The notes: generated by a model not told the origin, from the sequence alone. A stretch of 64,000 nucleotides of DNA from Embleya sp049739465 (GCF_049739465.1 NZ_JBMHHY010000003.1:343099-407098), one strand, 5' to 3'. Counted from the first letter of the stretch, positions 34,729 to 43,895 are shown. A program made the numbers and translations.

Positions 34729-36051
34729 GTGACCCGAGGAGGCATCGGTGCGGCGCGCGTCGGCAAAGCGCTGGGGCTCGTCCCCCGGCAGGTCCGCCTC
34801 GCCGCCCGTACAGGACTGCTCGCCCAACACCAGGACGGCACCTTCGACGCCGACGCGGTCGCCCGCGCCGCCGCCGATCCCGGCCCCTTCCTCACCGCGC
34901 TCAGTCGCGAGGAACCGCTCACCGCCACCGAGGCCGCACAGCGCCTGGGCATCAGCCGGGAGCGCTTTCGCCGGGTCGCGCCGGCCGCCGGGCTGCCCGT
35001 CGTGGACCGGGTACGGGTCACCCGATACGGCCGTGACCTGGAGGTGCGCTACTACCGCACCGCCGACGTGGACACCCTGCACCCGCACATCGTCGCCGAC
35101 CGCGAACTGCGCGAGGCGGCCCGTACGGTGGCCCGCTCGCTGGCCGCCACCAAGGCCGCCGCCACGCGCGCGCACAACCGCGAACGCGCGCACAACGCCC
35201 GCCACTACCTGGCCACGCTGGCCCCGGACCGGCAGGCGGACCCCGCCGACGTGATCGCGTTCGCCTGCGCCCTTGCCCGGCTGCACGGCACGGCGCCCGC
35301 TCGGCTGCGCCGCTTCATGGCCGACCCCCGGGTACGCGACATCGCCGAAATCGCCGAGCAGTGCCGCTACAAACCAGCCGAAATCGCGGACCTCCTGGCC
35401 GCCGCCACCCCGCGCGCGATCGCCGCCCTGCGTGCCCTGGCCCGGCCGCACCGGGTGTGGGCCACGCTCGGCGTGCCCGCCGAGGACATCGCCCACCGGG
35501 TGCCCTCCATCGACCACCACATCAGCGCCGCCCTGCTGGACGAGCTGGCCGCCGACCCGCCGCGCTGGCTCCTCGAGCTGCACGCCGACCGCGAACTGGA
35601 GCACGCCACCGCGGCGGTCACCCGCTGGCTCGACCGCGAATGGCACGCCCAACAACGCCGCGCCGAGGCGGTCTGCCGCGCCGCGGAGGCGGTGATCGAC
35701 CACCTGACCGACGACGCGGTCGCCGAACTCTTCGGCCTCCCGGTGGAGTTGATCGTGTCGCTGCGCCCCCGCAGCAACAAATGGACGACGGCGTACGTGG
35801 AAGAACTCCTGCACACCCGCCCCCTGTGGCTGCGCAGCCGATCCCTGGCCCAGGAGGAGGTGGTCCGCCGCGAATCCGCCCGAGCCCGCCGCGAATCGGC
35901 CCGCACCCAGCGCCGGCTGAACTGGCGCCGCACCTGGGCGAGAGCCCTGTCCATCCCGTTGGAAGCGGTCCCCGACACGGTCGAACGCCCAACCCCGAAG
36001 GCCCTGCAAACAGCCCGCACCCACCCCCCACACTGGGCCCGCCCGCACTGA
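34729..36051 (+). CDS. HTH-containing protein of unknown function
   Basis: A 440-residue basic protein. The N-terminal part holds two HTH-like helices (VGKALGLVPRQVRLAART and LTATEAAQRLGISRERFRR). The long middle is all-helical and rich in Ala, Arg, His and Leu. Near the C-terminus another HTH-like segment (DDAVAELFGLPVELIVSL) is followed by a very arginine-rich tail (RRESARARRESARTQRRL). DNA binding is likely. GTG 34729 has GGAAGGGG upstream. No family recognised. Confidence 0.72.
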   Translation: MTRGGIGAARVGKALGLVPRQVRLAARTGLLAQHQDGTFDADAVARAAADPGPFLTALSREEPLTATEAAQRLGISRERFRRVAPAAGLPVVDRVRVTRYGRDLEVRYYRTADVDTLHPHIVADRELREAARTVARSLAATKAAATRAHNRERAHNARHYLATLAPDRQADPADVIAFACALARLHGTAPARLRRFMADPRVRDIAEIAEQCRYKPAEIADLLAAATPRAIAALRALARPHRVWATLGVPAEDIAHRVPSIDHHISAALLDELAADPPRWLLELHADRELEHATAAVTRWLDREWHAQQRRAEAVCRAAEAVIDHLTDDAVAELFGLPVELIVSLRPRSNKWTTAYVEELLHTRPLWLRSRSLAQEEVVRRESARARRESARTQRRLNWRRTWARALSIPLEAVPDTVERPTPKALQTARTHPPHWARPH

Positions 36052-36060
36052 CCACCCGGC

Positions 36061-36160
36061 CGCCGCGGGGCCGGATCAAATCCTCCCCGACGCCGGCGGA
36101 ACCGCAGCCTTCGTCGCTGACGTAACGGGTGGGCCGGGTGGGCCGGGTGGGCCGGGTGGG
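36061..36160 (+). repeat. Dispersed repeat copy D with G-tract array
   Basis: The left part matches the other copies (GCCGCGGGGCCGGATC, GGAACCGCAGCC, then GTAACGGGTGG). The right part is replaced by a perfect 9-bp tandem of GGGTGGGCC at 36127-36160, giving eight GGG runs. It lies between the convergent HTH and FolC-like genes. Confidence 0.75.
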
Positions 36161-36171
36161 CAAGAGTCCCC

Positions 36172-37476
36172 TCACTCAGGCGCAAGCCCAAGGGCCGTAC
36201 GCGCCTCGCCCACCAGTTTGTGCGACCCCAGCACCACCACCAGGCCGCCGACCCCGGCGAGTTCGCCCGCCCGCCCGAGCGCGGAGACCACGTCCGGCTC
36301 GACATACGCCGCCCCGCCCGTGCGCAGCGCCGACAGGCGGTCCGGATCCGCCGCGTCCGCCGAGTCGCTCCGGGTCGACACCACCGGCCAATCCCTCGGC
36401 AGCTCGGCCAACATCCGCGCCGCGGGCTTCTCCCGCATGACGCCGAAGACGACCACCGCCGGCACCCGGTCCGCCGTCCGCACCTGCCGGGCGATCTCCG
36501 GCACCACCGTCGCCAAGCCCTGTACGTTCGTCGCCCCGTCCAACAACACCCGCCCCGACCAATCGCGCACGCGCGCGCCCGCGACCAGTTCCAGCCGCCC
36601 CGGCCACCGGGTCGACGCCACCCCCGCCCGCAACTGCCCGTCCGCATAGGCCGGCACGTGCCCCCGCTGGACCAACGCGTCCACCCCGGCCACGGCCAGC
36701 GCCAGGTTGTCGTACTGGTGCGCCCCCGGCAGCGCGCACACGAGATCCCGATGCACCCCCAGCGGCGTCCGCACATCCAGCCGACCGCCGTCCGTCGGCT
36801 CGACCCGGATCTCGCGCCCCAGCCGCCACACGGTCAGCCCCGCGTGCCCGGCCAACACCTCGTCCGCCGCCGCTGCGGCCTCCGCCGACAACCGGCCGAG
36901 CAGTACGTGGTCGCCGTCCCGCGCCGCCCCGACCTTGGCCCGAGCGATCTCCGCCTCGGTGCCGCCCAGCCGCTCGGTGTGGTCCAGGCCGACCCCGGTG
37001 ACCACCTTGACGTCCAGCCCGAGCGAGCGCACCACCGTGTTCCGCCCGCCGATATTGGCCTCCGCCGCCACCAATCGCACCCCCGCCCGCCGAAAGTGCG
37101 CCACCGCGGCAGCCGCGTGCAGCGACGACCCGTTGAAGGTCGCCCCGGTCGCCTCGATCGCCCCGATCGCGGGCACCACCTCCTCGAACGCGGCCACGTA
37201 CTCCGCCTCCGACACCGGCACCCCACCGATCCGGATCCGCTCCCGGGGCTCCTGGAGATGCGGACTGGGCATGCTGCCCACCCGCAACCCCATCCCGGTC
37301 AGCGCGGCGACGGCGAACGCGCACGTGGACCCCTTGCCATTGGTCCCCACCACCTGCATGCCGCGCAGCGCCCGTTCCGGATGACCCAGTTCGGCCAGCA
37401 ATGCCGGGAAGTCCCGCCCACTGGCCCGCCGCCGGTGAAACTCACCGACCAACTCCACGCATTCGCGATAGTCCAT
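36172..37476 (-). CDS. folC: Folylpolyglutamate/dihydrofolate synthase-like Mur ligase
   Basis: A 434-residue ATP-dependent ligase of the FolC/Mur family, attaching glutamate to folates. P-loop VVGTNGKGSTCAFAVAAL; the second ATP block is HTERLGGTEAEIARAKVGA; C-terminal LLDGATNVQGLATV stands for the usual DGAHNP motif with His changed to Thr. ATG 37476 has AGGA upstream. Isolated from valS, its usual partner, so a paralogue with another substrate is possible. Confidence 0.75.
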   Translation of the reverse strand: MDYRECVELVGEFHRRRASGRDFPALLAELGHPERALRGMQVVGTNGKGSTCAFAVAALTGMGLRVGSMPSPHLQEPRERIRIGGVPVSEAEYVAAFEEVVPAIGAIEATGATFNGSSLHAAAAVAHFRRAGVRLVAAEANIGGRNTVVRSLGLDVKVVTGVGLDHTERLGGTEAEIARAKVGAARDGDHVLLGRLSAEAAAAADEVLAGHAGLTVWRLGREIRVEPTDGGRLDVRTPLGVHRDLVCALPGAHQYDNLALAVAGVDALVQRGHVPAYADGQLRAGVASTRWPGRLELVAGARVRDWSGRVLLDGATNVQGLATVVPEIARQVRTADRVPAVVVFGVMREKPAARMLAELPRDWPVVSTRSDSADAADPDRLSALRTGGAAYVEPDVVSALGRAGELAGVGGLVVVLGSHKLVGEARTALGLAPE

Positions 37477-37536
37477 GACCGCCGATCCTGTCACCGGCCG
37501 CCGACCGTCGACCACCCTGTGTCGCCCCGCCCGCCG

Positions 37537-37995
37537 CTACTCCCCGGTCATCAGTTCGGCCGCGACGACCGCCCCCAACTCGGTGCACGCCGCCAGGCCC
37601 GCGCGCGTGAGCGGTCCGGCGACCGCCACCGGCGGCCGGACCCGACGCCACTGCATCCCCGTCGCCACCGACTCGACCGAGCGCACCGCGCCGGTGGTGT
37701 CGCTGCCCCCGTGCACGTAGAGCCCGTACGGGCGCCGCGCGGTCTCGTCCCGGCACAGGTAGTAGGCCGAGTCGAAGAAGTGCTTCAGGCCGCCGGACAT
37801 GTAGCCCAGGTTCGCCGGCGTGCCCAGCACGTACCCGTCCGCCTCCAGCACCTCCACCGGCGAGCAGGTCAGCGCGGCACGCACCCGCACCTCGACGCCC
37901 TCGATCTCCGGGTCCCGGGCGCCGGCGAGGGTCGCCTCCAGCATCTCGGCGAGCGTGGGCGAGGGCGTGTGATGCACGACGAGCAGGATGGCCAT
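37537..37995 (-). CDS. Flavodoxin/NAD(P)H-dependent FMN reductase-like protein
   Basis: A 152-residue flavoprotein. The FMN phosphate loop is VVHHTPSPTLAEMLEATLAG; the ring-contact segments are GTPANLGYMSGGLKHFFDS and YVHGGSDTTGAV. The NADPH-dependent FMN reductase fold is likely. ATG 37995. It lies 60 bp upstream of the FolC-like gene on the same strand and may share its transcript. Confidence 0.85.
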   Translation of the reverse strand: MAILLVVHHTPSPTLAEMLEATLAGARDPEIEGVEVRVRAALTCSPVEVLEADGYVLGTPANLGYMSGGLKHFFDSAYYLCRDETARRPYGLYVHGGSDTTGAVRSVESVATGMQWRRVRPPVAVAGPLTRAGLAACTELGAVVAAELMTGE

Positions 37996-38207
37996 GGCCT
38001 CACGCTGCCAGAACCGGCCCGCGCCCGAAACGCCCCGCCCGCGCGGACGGCCCTGCCGAGTCCCCCGCGCGAGTGGACTATCCCGAAAAAGATGGCGATT
38101 CCACCCGTTTGATGCTTTGACTCGGTTGCACCATTTGTGACGATAAGAGCACTTTAGGTAATACGCCGATAGGCCAACCGGCCGGCACCTCGGGGAGAAC
38201 CACGGAC

Positions 38208-38558
38208 ATGCGACTCACCCACATGCGACTGCTGCCCTACCCCCGCACCAAGCCCCCCACCACCCGCCCGCCCGACGCCGACCACGTCCCCGCACCCCTG
38301 CCCGCCCCGGCCGCCGCCGCCCCCGCGCTGCCGTCCCTCGTCTCGGTCGTCCGTCGCACGCTGGCCCCCGCCCGACACGCGCCGACCGTGCAGTCCCGCA
38401 CCTTCCACATCGTCTACGCGCTCACCACGCTCCCCCTGGTGATCGCCCTCCACGCCGCCCTCTGGGCGCTGTCCACCCCCGGGCGCCTCGGCGCCACCGT
38501 CCTGATCCTCTACGGCCTCGGCCGCGCCGGGATCCTCACCCCGCACACCCCGCACTGA
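38208..38558 (+). CDS. Small membrane protein upstream of FtsK-like ATPase
   Basis: A 116-residue protein with a Pro/Ala-rich N-terminal half (ADHVPAPLPAPAAAAPALP) and two hydrophobic helices in the C-terminal half (HIVYALTTLPLVIALHAALW and LGATVLILYGLGRAGIL). GGGGAG lies 11 nt before ATG 38208; ATG 38223 is an alternative. First of three same-strand genes leading to the FtsK-like ATPase. Such small membrane proteins flank transfer ATPases on actinobacterial plasmids (Spd proteins), but sequence identity is not established. Confidence 0.7.
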   Translation: MRLTHMRLLPYPRTKPPTTRPPDADHVPAPLPAPAAAAPALPSLVSVVRRTLAPARHAPTVQSRTFHIVYALTTLPLVIALHAALWALSTPGRLGATVLILYGLGRAGILTPHTPH

Positions 38559-38581
38559 GTGCACCGTCCGAAGGAGCACCC

Positions 38582-38776
38582 ATGGTTCTGTCCATCTCCG
38601 GCGTCCTGTTGCTCGGCGTCATCGCCTACGTCTTCTTCCGCAAGGACGGGTTGCGCATCCCGCACGCCCTGGTCTGCGCACTCTTCGGCTTCTACCTGGC
38701 AGGCAGCTCGATCGCCCCGCACATCACCGCGAGCGGCAACAGCATCGCCAACCTGCTCAGCGGTCTCAACTTCTGA
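38582..38776 (+). CDS. Small membrane protein, Spd-like
   Basis: A 64-residue protein with two hydrophobic helices (VLSISGVLLLGVIAYVFF and ALVCALFGFYLAGSSIA) flanking a charged turn RKDGLRIPH. AAGGAG lies upstream of ATG 38582. It is 23 bp behind the previous gene and 104 bp before the ATPase. It resembles the very short membrane proteins seen beside actinobacterial FtsK-like transfer ATPases, based on position and topology. Confidence 0.75.
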   Translation: MVLSISGVLLLGVIAYVFFRKDGLRIPHALVCALFGFYLAGSSIAPHITASGNSIANLLSGLNF

Positions 38777-38880
38777 GCACCGAGCGCGTCCCCCACCTTC
38801 CACGCCCACCTCCAGGCCCCGGCTCGCAGCCCGAACCGGGGCCTCCCGCCTACCCGTACCAACCCCCTCACGGAGACCGC

Positions 38881-40470
38881 ATGTCCCCCGGCCCCAAATC
38901 CCTCGCCGCCATCGCCCAGCGCGCCAAGGACGGCATCGGCACCACCCGCACGCGCGCCCGGAGCATCCACCGCACCACGCGCGACACCTTCTCGCCGGTG
39001 TTCACCCTCGGCCGCGGCCTGAACCGACAGCTCGCCTGGGCCCGCGCGTGGTGGAAGAACGCCTCCGCGGACAAGCGCAAGGCCGGTGCCGCCGCCGTCG
39101 CCGCAGCTTTGTTGGCCCTCTACTTCCTGCCCTACGCCCCGCTGCTCGCGCTGCTTGCCGTGCTGGCCTCGGCCGCCTGGCTCGGCCACGAGGACAAGCC
39201 GCCCGCGCCCGACCCCGGTCCCGACCCCACCGACCTCAGGCTGCAGGCCGTCTACAACGGCCTGGTGCCCCACCTCGCCGACGACCACGACCCGGCCCGG
39301 CTGTTCCACCCCGGCGGCGCCTACCAGAACGCGTTCCGGCACTGGGAGTTCGACGGCGACCGGATCACCCGGCTCGAACTCGGCTACAGCCCCTACTTCA
39401 CCGACGACGACCCCGCCGCGCGCGCCCGGATCGAACGTGTGCTCCAGGCCAAGGCCGGTCCCGGTCGCGAATACCGCTACGACTGGGAGACCGAGCACAA
39501 CCAGCTCGTGGTCGCCGCACTGCCCCCGCTGCCGCCCGCCGTGCCGGCCCAGCAGTTCGTCACCGCGCCGTGCGAGATCCTGCTCGGCATCACCGACCCC
39601 GGCAGCACCAACCGGCGCATCCCGATCCGGGTCGACGGCGTCACCCGGGAACTGCCGCCGGTGATCTGGCGGACCGGAAACCGCAGTACCGACCCGCACC
39701 TGCTCGCGGTCGCCGCCCCCGGCGCGGGCAAGTCCAATCTGCTGCGCACGATCGCCCTCCAGGCCGCCCGCGACGGCGACATCGTGGTCATCGACGGGAG
39801 TGGTTCCGGGGACTACGCGTGCCTGGCCGGCCGACGCAACATCCTGCGCATCGAGACCGGCTACCAGGGTGCGCTGGAGACGCTGACCTGGCTGCGGCAC
39901 GAGACCGAACGCCGGATCGCCGCCGTCACCCACGCCAAGCAGTACGGCGCACCGGTCCCGGACAACGCCCGCCGTCCCCTGTGGGTGATCCTCGACGAGA
40001 TCACCGAGCTCTCCGACCTCGCCACCGGCCAGGGCGGCACCGACCCCCAGGAACTGCTCGACCTGCCGCTGCGCCTGGGCCGGGCCGGCCACATCGGGGT
40101 GATCACCAGCGCCCGTCCCACCCACCTGGACCGGCTGCGCCCCGCGCTGATCGCCGACACGCACACCCGCGTCGTGCTGGGCCCGCTCGACCCGGAGACC
40201 ACCCGGACCGTCCTGGGCGCCGCGCCGGGCAGCTCCGGCGGCGAGGCGATGCCACCGGGGCGCGGCTTCGTCCGGATCGGCAACGGCCCGATCGTGCGCA
40301 TCCAGATCCCGCACACCCCGGACCCGCTCGAGGAGGACACCCCCGAGGCCGAACGCAGGCGCCTGCTCGCACTGCTGCCGCGGCACACCGACGCCCCGGC
40401 CGACGCCGTCGAGGAGGCCACGATCTCGCTCGCCAAGGAACCGGTACGCGAACCCGAACCCACCGGCTGA
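38881..40470 (+). CDS. FtsK/SpoIIIE-like DNA-translocase ATPase
   Basis: A 529-residue protein. The N-terminal basic region and hydrophobic helix pair (about 68-100, AAAVAAALLALYFLPYAPLL) anchor it. The ATPase domain (about 240-470) has Walker A VAAPGAGKSNLLRTIAL and Walker B PLWVILDEITELSD, with SARPTHLDRLRP as a sensor-like block. It lacks the FtsK gamma domain, unlike the cell-division FtsK; size and layout resemble conjugative TraB/TraSA-type or chromosomal relatives. I recall a similar gene just upstream of rbpA in streptomycetes. GGAGA precedes ATG. Confidence 0.85.
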   Translation: MSPGPKSLAAIAQRAKDGIGTTRTRARSIHRTTRDTFSPVFTLGRGLNRQLAWARAWWKNASADKRKAGAAAVAAALLALYFLPYAPLLALLAVLASAAWLGHEDKPPAPDPGPDPTDLRLQAVYNGLVPHLADDHDPARLFHPGGAYQNAFRHWEFDGDRITRLELGYSPYFTDDDPAARARIERVLQAKAGPGREYRYDWETEHNQLVVAALPPLPPAVPAQQFVTAPCEILLGITDPGSTNRRIPIRVDGVTRELPPVIWRTGNRSTDPHLLAVAAPGAGKSNLLRTIALQAARDGDIVVIDGSGSGDYACLAGRRNILRIETGYQGALETLTWLRHETERRIAAVTHAKQYGAPVPDNARRPLWVILDEITELSDLATGQGGTDPQELLDLPLRLGRAGHIGVITSARPTHLDRLRPALIADTHTRVVLGPLDPETTRTVLGAAPGSSGGEAMPPGRGFVRIGNGPIVRIQIPHTPDPLEEDTPEAERRRLLALLPRHTDAPADAVEEATISLAKEPVREPEPTG

Positions 40471-40516
40471 CCCGACCGCCGGCACCGCGCCGCGCCGCCC
40501 GCGCCGGCCGCCCCGA

Positions 40517-40549
40517 AGGCCCTCCGAGCCGACCGTGCCCGGAGGGCCT
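40517..40549 (+). terminator. Hairpin after FtsK-like gene
   Basis: AGGCCCTCCG (40517-40526) pairs perfectly with CGGAGGGCCT (40540-40549) around a 13-nt loop. No T-run. Confidence 0.6.
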
Positions 40550-40653
40550 CGGCGTGTGCCCGCGCCACCACCAAATATCCAAAACGCACCACTCCGTCCC
40601 CACCCGCGCGCCATGATGGTGGCCCGCACCCCCACGGAGGACGTGGACGCCCA

Positions 40654-43173
40654 GTGTTCGACCTCGCCAACTTCACCGTCAGCGACATGGTGGTGTGCAG
40701 CTCCGAACTGCGCCGGGTCACCGCCGAATCGGCCACCACCGAGGACGCGGCCCGCGCGATCGTGCAGCACCTGCGCGCCACCTTCCGCGACCCGCGCACC
40801 GGGCAGCCCCAACTCGTCCTCGTTCGCCTGTTCCAGACCATGCCCTGGCGCAACCTGACCGCCGATCTGGCCCAGCGTGCCCTGCACCGGCAGCCCGACC
40901 TGGTCCCGCACCCCGATCTGCGCTGCCTGACCCTGCTGGCCACCACCGGCGACCGCCCCGAGTGGCGCGACCGCACCCGCTCGCGCGCCCACCAGGTGGT
41001 CGCCTTCCCCAGCGCCGAGGCGGTCCGCCGGGCACCGATGATCAGCGCCATGCTGGACCAACTCGGGGTCACCGCCGAGGAGATCGTGGCCGGCCCGCTG
41101 CCCACCGACAACGAGTGGGACCGGCACGACATCCACCACATCGCCGACGCGCTGACCAGTGACGCGGTGCCGGACAAGGCCTTCGTCCGGGACAACGCCA
41201 TAAAGTCCGTGGTCGGCTACGCCGGCAAGTTGCCCGACGGCGAACTGTTCACCGTGGTGATGTTCACGCGTGTGCCCGTGCCGGCCCGGATCGCCGAACT
41301 CTTCCGCACCGTCGCGGTCTCCACCCGGCTTGCCCTGCTCCCGCTCGACACGGCACCCCTGTTCGCGGGCGGCCCCGGCCGGCACACCCCGATCACGCAC
41401 GTCGCCGCCGCCCGCCTGGACGCGCTCGAACAACTCCTGGCCGCCCACGAGGGCACCACCGCGCAGCAGGCCCTGGTCGCCGAGGACGCGCGCGATCGGG
41501 TGCGCTCCCAGCAGGAGCAACTCGCGCACAAGCAGCGCCGGCTCGACCAGGAGACCCGGATCGTCGAAACCCTCTACAGCGTCGGCCAAAAGCTCACCCG
41601 CGAGCTCAACCTGGAACGCCTGGTCCAGGCCGCCACCGACGCGGCCACCTCGGTGATCGCCGCCGAACACGGCATCTTCCGCTACGTCGACTACGACACC
41701 GGCGGCGTGGCCGGCACCCGCTACGCGGTCACCAGCGCCGACCCCACCCTGATCGACCGCCTCCCGCGCCCCCGGCCCACCTCGGCCGGCCGGACCAGGC
41801 CGCAGACCACCGCCGTCCCGCCGGTCACCGTGCGCCGCGGCGACCTCACCGAGGACCCGGCCGCCGGCCGCCTGCTGCCCTACCGGGTCAGCGCCGCCGG
41901 CCGGCCGCCGGTACGCAGCCTGTTGACCATCCCGGTGACCACCGCGACCGGCGAGGACCTGGGGGCGTTCTCCTTCTGCCACACCCGGGCCGACGTGTTC
42001 ACCGAACGGGACGAACAACTCGCCCTGGGCATCGCCGCCCAGGCCGCCACCGCGATCGAGAACGCCCGACTGTTCCGCAGCGTCCGCGACACCGCCGTCG
42101 AGCTCCAGCGCAGCCTGCTCCCCCAGGTCCCACCCGACCTGGACGAACTCGACATCGCCTTCCGCTACCTGCCCGGCGCCAAGGGCCAGCAGGTCGGCGG
42201 CGACTGGTTCGACGTGATCCCGCTGTCCGCGGGCCGGATCGCGCTCGTGGTCGGCGACGTGATGGGCCGAGGACTCCGGGCCGCCGCCGTGATGGGCCAA
42301 CTGCGCGCCTCGGTCCGCGCGTACGCGGTGATGGACCTGCCGCCCGCGCAGGTCATGCGCCATCTCAACCGTCTGGTCACCGGGCTCGGCAGCGAGGACC
42401 AGATCATCACGTGCGTCTACGCCGTCTACGACCCGGGCGACGCGACCATCCACTGGTCCAATGCCGGGCACCTGCCGCCCGCGCTGATCAGTGCCGACGG
42501 CAAGGTGGAACTCCTGGAGGACGATCTGGGCGTCCCGCTCGGCCTGGACGGCACCACCTTCGAGGACGCGGTGATCGGCTTCGACACCGGCGATCAGCTC
42601 CTGCTGTACACGGACGGCCTGGTCGAATCGCACGACGCCTCGCTCACCGACCGCCTCCAGGAACTCACCGAGCACATCGACGGCACCACCGGCGGCGCCT
42701 ACACCGTGGCCGACGTGGCGGACCTGTTGGCCAAGACGATGCTCACCGGCCAGGAACCCGACGACGTGGCACTGCTGCTGGTCCGCGCCCGGCACAGCGT
42801 CGAGCGCACCGCGTGTCTGGACCTGCCGCCCACGCCGCGCTCGGCCCGCGAGGCCCGTGACTTCGTGCGCGGCACGCTGGGCCGGTGGGAGTTGACCGAA
42901 CACTGCGACACCACCTGCTCGGTGGTCACCGAACTCGTCTCCAACGCGGCCGAACACGCGCGCACGCCGATGGAGTTGCGGCTGCGCCACCACCCGGGGC
43001 GGCTGATCGTCGAGGTGGTCGACCACGACGGCCGGTTACCCAAGGAGATCGCCTCCCTCGGCCACGACGAGCGGCACCGCGGCCTGTGCATCGTGGCCGG
43101 GTTGGCCACCGACTGGGGAGTGCGGCCCACCGACACCGGCAAGATCGTCTGGGCGGAGATCCGCGACCGATGA
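40654..43173 (+). CDS. GAF-SpoIIE phosphatase-HATPase regulator (RsbU/RsbW-like fusion), TTA-containing
   Basis: An 839-residue regulator. Residues about 1-290 hold an uncharacterised N-terminal sensor region, 300-475 a GAF domain, 480-705 a SpoIIE/PP2C phosphatase (KGQQVGGDWFDVIPLSAG, VVGDVMGRGLRAAAVMGQLR, LLLYTDGLVESHD), and 720-839 an anti-sigma-type ATPase (VVTELVSNAAEHARTP, VVDHDG). It likely dephosphorylates an anti-sigma antagonist and may bind a sigma factor. Codon 795 is TTA (43036-43038), the only TTA codon I found in a gene here, implying dependence on the bldA tRNA. GTG 40654. Confidence 0.92.
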   Translation: MFDLANFTVSDMVVCSSELRRVTAESATTEDAARAIVQHLRATFRDPRTGQPQLVLVRLFQTMPWRNLTADLAQRALHRQPDLVPHPDLRCLTLLATTGDRPEWRDRTRSRAHQVVAFPSAEAVRRAPMISAMLDQLGVTAEEIVAGPLPTDNEWDRHDIHHIADALTSDAVPDKAFVRDNAIKSVVGYAGKLPDGELFTVVMFTRVPVPARIAELFRTVAVSTRLALLPLDTAPLFAGGPGRHTPITHVAAARLDALEQLLAAHEGTTAQQALVAEDARDRVRSQQEQLAHKQRRLDQETRIVETLYSVGQKLTRELNLERLVQAATDAATSVIAAEHGIFRYVDYDTGGVAGTRYAVTSADPTLIDRLPRPRPTSAGRTRPQTTAVPPVTVRRGDLTEDPAAGRLLPYRVSAAGRPPVRSLLTIPVTTATGEDLGAFSFCHTRADVFTERDEQLALGIAAQAATAIENARLFRSVRDTAVELQRSLLPQVPPDLDELDIAFRYLPGAKGQQVGGDWFDVIPLSAGRIALVVGDVMGRGLRAAAVMGQLRASVRAYAVMDLPPAQVMRHLNRLVTGLGSEDQIITCVYAVYDPGDATIHWSNAGHLPPALISADGKVELLEDDLGVPLGLDGTTFEDAVIGFDTGDQLLLYTDGLVESHDASLTDRLQELTEHIDGTTGGAYTVADVADLLAKTMLTGQEPDDVALLLVRARHSVERTACLDLPPTPRSAREARDFVRGTLGRWELTEHCDTTCSVVTELVSNAAEHARTPMELRLRHHPGRLIVEVVDHDGRLPKEIASLGHDERHRGLCIVAGLATDWGVRPTDTGKIVWAEIRDR

Positions 43174-43375
43174 AACTCGACCGGCGCACGCCCGCGCGCA
43201 CCGCCGCCGTTCGCTGTGCGTGGCGGCGGGTGTCCCGAGCCGCCGGTCGGCGCGGAATTCGTGGCCGGCCGGCCGAGTTTTATGCCATGTTCTCGCATCG
43301 ATGTGATGAATCATCCGTTTTCGGGTAGCTACCCTCCGTCACGGACCCCGGGCGGTCCCCGCCGGACCCTCGGCC

Positions 43376-43403
43376 GGGAATCTTCGGGGCCCGTCACGCG
43401 TTC
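43376..43403 (+). promoter_or_regulatory. Sigma-R-type promoter of rbpA
   Basis: GGGAAT (43376-43381), an 18-bp spacer and GTTC (43400-43403) match the sigma-R consensus GGAAT-N18-GTT. As I recall, rbpA is a known sigma-R target in S. coelicolor. A 12-bp palindrome GGGTAGCTACCC lies further upstream (43323-43334). Confidence 0.82.
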
Positions 43404-43464
43404 AGCAATCGGACGAGACAGCAACACCTGTCGATGTGGGTTGACAAGCCAGGAGGCACGATTC

Positions 43465-43839
43465 ATGAGTGAGCGAGCTCTCCGCGGCACACGCCTTGGC
43501 GCCACCAGCTACGAGACCGATCGCGGTATCGATCTGGCGCCGCGTCGCACCGTGGAGTACGACTGCCCCCGGGGGCACCGCTTCGAGATGCCGTTCTCCG
43601 TCGAGGCGGAGATCCCGTCGACGTGGGAGTGCCGCAGCTGCGGTGCGGTAGCGCAGCTGGTGGACGGCGCGCCGCCGGAGGAGAAGAAGAACAAGGCCAC
43701 GCGGACACACTGGGACATGCTCATGGAGCGGCGGACCAGGGAAGAGCTGGAAGAGGTCCTCGCCGAGCGCCTCGCCGTACTGCGGTCGGGTGGGATCAAT
43801 CTCCACCACGATCCGCGCAACAACCGCAAGAGCGCCTGA
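43465..43839 (+). CDS. rbpA: RNA polymerase-binding protein RbpA
   Basis: A 124-residue transcription factor that binds the principal sigma factor and RNA polymerase and stabilises open complexes. The zinc site is C34, H38, C56 and C59 (DCPRGHRF and ECRSCG). The basic linker KKNKATRTHWDMLMERRT and the C-terminal sigma-interaction helix ELEEVLAERLAVLRSG are present. AGGAGG lies 8 nt before ATG 43465. Monocistronic behind a sigma-R-type promoter, which fits stress induction. Convergent with fxsA across a long hairpin. Confidence 0.97.
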   Translation: MSERALRGTRLGATSYETDRGIDLAPRRTVEYDCPRGHRFEMPFSVEAEIPSTWECRSCGAVAQLVDGAPPEEKKNKATRTHWDMLMERRTREELEEVLAERLAVLRSGGINLHHDPRNNRKSA

Positions 43840-43895
43840 GCGAGCACCGCGCGAGCCCGCTCCGGGCCCGTGCGGATCCCGTCGACAGGTAGCAC

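Noticed and set aside
40189..40196. GACCCGGA, resembling an 8-bp TraB recognition unit
   Set aside because: A single occurrence inside coding DNA; transfer loci need clustered copies.
38692..43026. A 1,444-codon open frame on the minus strand
   Set aside because: Shadow of the FtsK-like and phosphatase genes; low-complexity Gly/Ala/Arg product without domains. Caused by GC-rich codon bias.
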